Of a DNA stretch of 33,761 nt, positions 33,266 through 33,761 are shown piece by piece. Under the pieces are notes generated by a model. The model was not told the DNA's origin, made no database searches, and saw only the letters and a program-made list of their open reading frames with translations. The position numbers were made by a program, and so were the translations under genes. The DNA comes from Prochlorococcus sp. AG-459-D04 (GTDB taxonomy: Bacteria > Cyanobacteriota > Cyanobacteriia > PCC-6307 > Cyanobiaceae), in contig QCRA01000009.1 in the NCBI GenBank assembly GCA_003212035.1, positions 1-33,761 on the forward strand, given 5' to 3'. Each line of letters starts with the position of its first letter. The first letter of the stretch is position 1.

Positions 33266-33761
33266 TCACTCAGTCCAAAGATTTGTTGATCTAGCGTTAT
33301 CCCCCCATAATTTATCCAACCTCTGATCTCTCCCACATGAGTATCTGTAGAACTTATATTTTAATTCATTTCTCTCAGCAAAATCCTGATGATATTCTTC
33401 AGCTAACCAAAATTTACCTTTTGATTTTAGTTCTACAGATATTTTTTCTAATGGCACTTGCAACTCATTGGAGGCCGAAACAAATGCATTTTTTGCATCA
33501 ATTTCCTCTTTTTCATCTTTGAAAAAAATCACTGGCCTATAAGAATCTCCACGATCACAAAATTGACCCTTAGCGTCTAGAGGATCAATATTTCTGAAAT
33601 AGACTCTAAGTATCTCGGGTAAAGTTATCAATTCGGACTCATAGTCGACCAAAACCACTTCTTGATGTCCTTCATGATTCTCGTAGGTTGGATTTTGTAA
33701 ATCTCCACCTGAATAGCCACTTTGTACAAAGTTTATCCCTTTTAGTGACTCTAAATCATGC
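33266..33761 (-). CDS. msrA: Peptide methionine sulfoxide reductase MsrA, 5' part outside the window
   Basis: Repairs methionine-S-sulfoxide in proteins with thioredoxin-type reductants. The visible part begins just after the missing GCFWG active-site segment: VQSGYSGGDLQNPTYENH, EGHQEVVLVDYESELI, then RNIDPLDAKGQFCDRGDSYR and PVIFFKDEKEE, FWLAEEYHQDF and a C-terminal tail with CGRDQRLDKLWGD. The frame runs off the window at 33761, so the start and catalytic Cys are not seen; the GTG at 33658 is internal. The C-terminal cysteine in YSCGRDQRL could be a resolving Cys. Tail-to-tail with pepA. Confidence 0.92.
   Translation of the reverse strand, partial: HDLESLKGINFVQSGYSGGDLQNPTYENHEGHQEVVLVDYESELITLPEILRVYFRNIDPLDAKGQFCDRGDSYRPVIFFKDEKEEIDAKNAFVSASNELQVPLEKISVELKSKGKFWLAEEYHQDFAERNELKYKFYRYSCGRDQRLDKLWGDNARSTNLWTE

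Noticed and set aside
1-33761. CRISPR arrays, insertion sequences, prophage or integrase genes
   Set aside because: No repeat-spacer pattern, transposase or integrase motif was seen, and the tRNA genes show no adjacent duplicated 3' ends. All large frames are housekeeping genes.

Overview
The window is a compact, AT-rich (GC roughly one third) bacterial chromosome segment that looks like a high-light-adapted Prochlorococcus. The reasons are very short intergenic gaps, a high-light-inducible (Hli/Scp) protein, a cyanobacterial ClpR/ClpP3 pair, cyanobacteria-restricted DUF families (DUF3119, DUF3086, DUF1825), tRNA genes without encoded CCA, and a GPH sugar symporter resembling the Prochlorococcus glucose transporter. 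I see no rRNA, insertion sequence, prophage or CRISPR array. This is core genome with a few small accessory genes.

Layout. 1-680 (-): 3' truncated SpoU/TrmH RNA methyltransferase with no normal start codon in frame. 810-2207 (+): murA. 2236-2450 (-): two tiny overlapping membrane-peptide ORFs. 2732-3994 (+): tRNA-Leu(CAA) with argD only 5 nt behind it, then folC (to 5238). 5235-7862 (-): CodA-like amidohydrolase followed by a GlcD-like FAD oxidoreductase. 7991-11752 (+): tRNA-His, miaB, ddl, a membrane-anchored hypothetical and ftsQ, then ftsZ (11932-13047). 13064-13157 (-): SRP RNA. 13205-13978 (+): panB, convergent with a HemW-like gene (-). 15291-17738 (+): PIN/TRAM membrane protein, clpR, clpP3. 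17850-20356 (+): ilvC, cbiB, hli and a small membrane protein. 20351-21685 (-): three small membrane or secreted hypotheticals and the HU gene. 21686-22309: a 624-nt gap with hairpins. 22310-28693 (+): glgX, a convergent tRNA-Gly(TCC), GPH symporter, mlaE, DUF3119, DUF3086, plsY. 28677-30993 (-): DUF1825, tyrS, pyrF. 31145-33254 (+): GIY-YIG-like protein and a frameshifted pepA. 33266-end (-): msrA, cut by the window edge.

Functions. Peptidoglycan and division genes are prominent (murA, ddl, ftsQ, ftsZ). Others cover biosynthesis (argD, folC, panB, ilvC, cbiB, pyrF), tRNA function and modification (tRNAs, miaB, tyrS), proteostasis (clpR/clpP3, pepA, msrA), carbohydrate turnover (glgX plus symporter) and lipid handling (mlaE, plsY). 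Most junctions are tight: gaps under about 40 nt, 4-nt start/stop overlaps, or tail-to-tail overlaps.

Best leads: the frameshift in pepA inside an A-rich tract; the unannotated pair of mini membrane ORFs at 2236-2450; the GIY-YIG-like protein at 31145; the structured gap upstream of hup; the 5-nt tRNA-Leu/argD junction; and the run of small uncharacterised membrane or secreted proteins at 20144-21275. None of these is proof of a new system. Each is given with a decisive check.
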